This document shows positions 33,253-33,574 of a DNA stretch of 33,574 bases, piece by piece (positions within the stretch are counted from its first letter, which is position 1; each line of letters opens with the position of its first letter). A program made the position numbers and the translations under genes. Source of the stretch: Celeribacter halophilus. GTDB lineage: Bacteria; Pseudomonadota; Alphaproteobacteria; Rhodobacterales; Rhodobacteraceae. The DNA lies in the NCBI RefSeq assembly GCF_900114135.1, contig NZ_FORY01000026.1:1-33574 (forward strand), given 5' to 3'. Under the pieces are notes generated by a model. The model was not told the origin of the DNA. It was given only the letters and a program-made list of their open reading frames with translations, and searched no databases.

Positions 33253-33574
33253 GTTGGACAGGATCTGGCGTAAATTAAGCTACTCTCTGCTCCTGCTGAT
33301 CGGGTTGTGTTCTGTCATTTCTCAGCCAATAGACCACGGCTGGCGGCCTGCCGCCAAGGGCTGAGTGTGGGCGTTGGTTGTTGTAAAAGGTCATCCATTT
33401 CCGGATGCCTGCCTTCGCTTCTGATCCGGTCTCCCAAGCATGCAGGTAGACACACTCGTATTTCAGGGTTCGCCAGAGCCTCTCAATGAAGATATTGTCC
33501 AGGTAGCGGCCCTTCCCATCCATTGAGATACGCACGCCGGATCGGCGGAGCCGGTCGGTCCAGGCGAAGGACGT
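33252..33574 (-). mobile_element. IS3-family insertion sequence, partial, continues past the window
   Basis: The end of the element is taken as TGTTGGACAGGATCTGGC starting at 33252, an end type typical of IS3-group elements and placed where RND coding sequence stops. Only the 3' end of the transposase gene is present. The other terminus and target duplication lie outside the window. Confidence 0.8.
33275..33574 (-). CDS. IS3-family transposase OrfB, C-terminal part
   Basis: The last 99 residues of the integrase-core transposase are visible, open at the window edge. They show GKGRYLDNIFIERLWRTLKYE, in which the Glu of IERLWRTLK is the last member of the DDE triad. TFYNNQRPHSALGGRPPAVVY, the classic C-terminal block, follows. 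The upstream residues (TSFAWTDRLRRSGV) continue in frame, so it is not truncated internally as far as seen. Confidence 0.93.
   Translation of the reverse strand, partial: TSFAWTDRLRRSGVRISMDGKGRYLDNIFIERLWRTLKYECVYLHAWETGSEAKAGIRKWMTFYNNQRPHSALGGRPPAVVYWLRNDRTQPDQQEQRVA

Noticed and set aside
1-33574. CRISPR arrays or tandem repeat arrays
   Set aside because: No regularly spaced repeats of 20 or more bases were seen on reading through.

Overview
The window looks like chromosomal DNA of a Rhodobacterales (Roseobacter-group-like) alphaproteobacterium. This is inferred from gene content and GC-rich coding: a class I lysyl-tRNA synthetase, an NDUFS4-type complex I accessory subunit, a long UvrB with a basic tail, and a quinoprotein amine dehydrogenase cluster. 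Both edges lie inside insertion sequences, an IS256-type element on the left and an IS3-type element on the right. Each element has cut a neighbouring gene, so the window may be a whole contig that breaks at repeats.

Layout. 1-1329: IS256-family element, which truncates a Cys-rich HNH-like gene (1330-1680, minus). 1886-2818: AraC-type regulator, divergent from 3001-6761, an amine dehydrogenase operon (heavy chain, MauE-like and MauD-like maturation proteins, TTQ light chain, two monohaem cytochromes c) that resembles aromatic amine dehydrogenase (aau) more than methylamine dehydrogenase. 6762-10533: low-coding DNA with a decayed gene, surrounding a two-gene minus-strand unit: a reverse transcriptase of the unknown-group/Abi (DRT-like) type followed by a PD-(D/E)XK-like nuclease. 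This is the best candidate for a poorly described system and is probably antiphage defence.

10534-23281: mostly core genes. They are an NDUFS4-like subunit, uvrB, a membrane-anchored NYN ribonuclease-like protein, an ABM-domain protein, a HugZ/PNPOx-like protein, a large beta-helix protein, an AT-richer secreted Gly/Ala-rich orphan, lysS, a TerB-like protein, a Tat-exported PBP4-type carboxypeptidase and nadD.

23659-33252: an efflux block. A TetR regulator is divergent from a Bcr/CflA-type MFS pump, with two inverted repeats between them. On the minus strand come a truncated RND permease, an OprM/NodT-type outer-membrane lipoprotein, a DUF1499 membrane protein, a heterodimeric ABC exporter whose motifs predict one degenerate ATP site, and a secreted beta-trefoil-like protein. 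The IS3-type insertion removed the front of the RND permease, so that pump is probably dead while the downstream ABC pair is intact.

No tRNA, rRNA or CRISPR array was recognised.
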